DNA from: an uncultured Clostridia bacterium
GTDB taxonomy: Bacteria > Bacillota > Clostridia > Christensenellales > UBA1242
DNA length: 40,938 bases
NCBI GenBank assembly: GCA_944381155.1
Contig: CALWKA010000002.1
Coordinates: 1-40,938, forward strand
Direction: 5' to 3'
Shown: positions 40,058-40,938 of the stretch, piece by piece
Layout of the letters: every line of letters begins with the position of its first letter
Numbering within the stretch: position 1 is the first letter of the stretch
Position numbers and translations under genes: made by a program
The notes under the pieces: generated by a model
What the model saw: the letters and a program-made list of their open reading frames with translations, nothing else
Databases searched by the model: none
Told to the model about the DNA's origin: nothing

Positions 40058-40527
40058 TGTTGAAAATTAATATAGTAGCAATTGGTGATGTCAAGGAACA
40101 ATATTTAAAAGACGGAATTAGTGAATATATGAAGCGAATATCACGCTTTGCAGAGATAAAAGTTTGTGAATTGAAGGAACATAATCCCACATCCAACAAT
40201 CCAAACGATATTGCTATCGCACTTCAAAAAGATGCAATCCAAATAAAAAATAAATTAAAAGGTTACCCAATTTCTCTCGACATTGACGGGAAATCAATGG
40301 ATAGCGTCGAATTTTCAAAGTTTATAGATAAATTAAGTTTAAAAACTAGTGAAATATCCTTTATCATAGGCGCATCAAATGGCTTGTCAGAAGAAATAAA
40401 AGCGCTATGCAAAGACAAAATTTCATTTTCAAAAATGACCTTTCCGCACCAATTGATGCGTATGATTTTGCTTGAACAAATTTATCGTGCTTTCACAATT
40501 ATCAACAATATTTCATATCACAAATAG
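40057..40527 (+). CDS. rlmH: 23S rRNA (pseudouridine1915-N3)-methyltransferase RlmH
   Basis: A 156-aa SPOUT methyltransferase, normal length. It starts MLKINIVAIGDVKEQYLKDG (ATG 40057, with GGGGG 11 nt upstream). The SAM-binding knot has LDIDGKSMDSVEFS and FIIGASNGLSEEI, and the C-terminus carries the family ending LLEQIYRAFTIINNISYHK. It methylates the modified uridine at 1915 (E. coli numbering) in helix 69 of 23S rRNA. The start codon overlaps the stop of the CPBP gene; the next gene starts 8 nt after its stop. Confidence 0.96.
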   Translation: MLKINIVAIGDVKEQYLKDGISEYMKRISRFAEIKVCELKEHNPTSNNPNDIAIALQKDAIQIKNKLKGYPISLDIDGKSMDSVEFSKFIDKLSLKTSEISFIIGASNGLSEEIKALCKDKISFSKMTFPHQLMRMILLEQIYRAFTIINNISYHK

Positions 40528-40535
40528 AGGTGATT

Positions 40536-40938
40536 ATGACATATCAAGAGTTGGAAAATCAAATTGTGGCGCTCCAAGAAGACGGATTGGAGCTTTTTAA
40601 TGCAGGCAAGTCTGTGCTTGGGAAAAATATATTAGCAACGCATATTGGCGAATATTCGGGTCCGCAAGTGCTAATTCAGGGTGGAATACACGCACGCGAA
40701 TATATTACCGCACTTCTACTAGTTGAAATGGCAAGAAATCTGTATGCCAACGATAGCGTAAAAGGTGGCGGAATTTATTTTATATTTTTGACCAATCCAG
40801 ACGGCGCACAAATTTGTTTGGATGGAATAGATTTTTTAAACTGTGAGATTACGAAAAATTATTTGCTAAACGCAAACAATCAAAGCACAGATTTTTCACA
40901 ATACAAAGCAAATGTCAATCTAGTGGATCTCAATACGA
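40536..40938 (+). CDS. M14-family zinc carboxypeptidase, N-terminal part (runs off window)
   Basis: The frame starts at ATG 40536 with AGAGG 6 nt upstream and remains open to the window edge (134 residues). The product has an N-terminal SVLGKNILATHIGE strand pair, the zinc-binding HxxE motif in GGIHAREY (H52, E55) and FLTNPDG (84-90), typical of M14 peptidases. No signal peptide is visible. Relatives such as DAP-releasing or murein peptide carboxypeptidases act on peptidoglycan fragments, but the specificity-determining part is outside the window. It is co-oriented and closely linked to rlmH. Confidence 0.85.
   Translation, partial: MTYQELENQIVALQEDGLELFNAGKSVLGKNILATHIGEYSGPQVLIQGGIHAREYITALLLVEMARNLYANDSVKGGGIYFIFLTNPDGAQICLDGIDFLNCEITKNYLLNANNQSTDFSQYKANVNLVDLNT

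Overview
The window is strongly AT-rich DNA from a low-GC Firmicute, most likely an uncultured spore-forming Clostridia-type bacterium. The evidence is a yabP-yabQ-divIC sporulation/division cluster, a tRNA-Gly T-box in front of glyS, Gram-positive promoter and Shine-Dalgarno patterns, an LtaS-like enzyme, DUF1540 and DUF1858 proteins, and a LeuRS with a KMGKR signature. Species cannot be assigned from the sequence alone.

Positions 1-2400 look like accessory DNA. They hold a partial unknown gene, a minus-strand cluster of three very small genes (36, 69 and 108 aa), a compact plus-strand small-RNA unit with its own promoter and terminator, and an XRE repressor plus ImmA/IrrE-type protease pair under a promoter whose spacer is filled by a palindromic operator. 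No integrase is visible, so a mobile element is only inferred. A three-unit tandem 16-bp repeat lies just beyond.

Positions 2790-14942 carry housekeeping and membrane genes: a PH-domain membrane protein, a BspA-like LRR protein, leuS behind a leader with mutually exclusive helices, an HdeD-like protein, a DUF1540 protein, rplI, glyS with its T-box, a 1147-aa orphan protein, and tRNA-Asn with its promoter and terminator.

Positions 15127-24274 hold an LtaS-like phosphotransferase, a divergent SPFH-like/zinc-ribbon plus DUF1858 pair, a membrane coiled-coil protein whose cytoplasmic tail carries six AT-hook-like motifs, a YugP-type zinc peptidase, alanine racemase and QueH. Positions 24312-35474 are one giant 3720-aa surface lipoprotein with GLUG-type beta-helix segments.

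Positions 35625-40938 hold yabP-yabQ-divIC-nucleotide kinase, a GlmU acetyltransferase domain without its pyrophosphorylase half, two CPBP intramembrane proteases, rlmH and the start of an M14 carboxypeptidase.

The most unusual items are the membrane-anchored multi-AT-hook protein, the leuS leader switch, the small RNA at 1054-1141, the giant lipoprotein, the orphan 1147-aa protein, and several genes whose -10 box sits so close to the start codon that their mRNAs should be leaderless.
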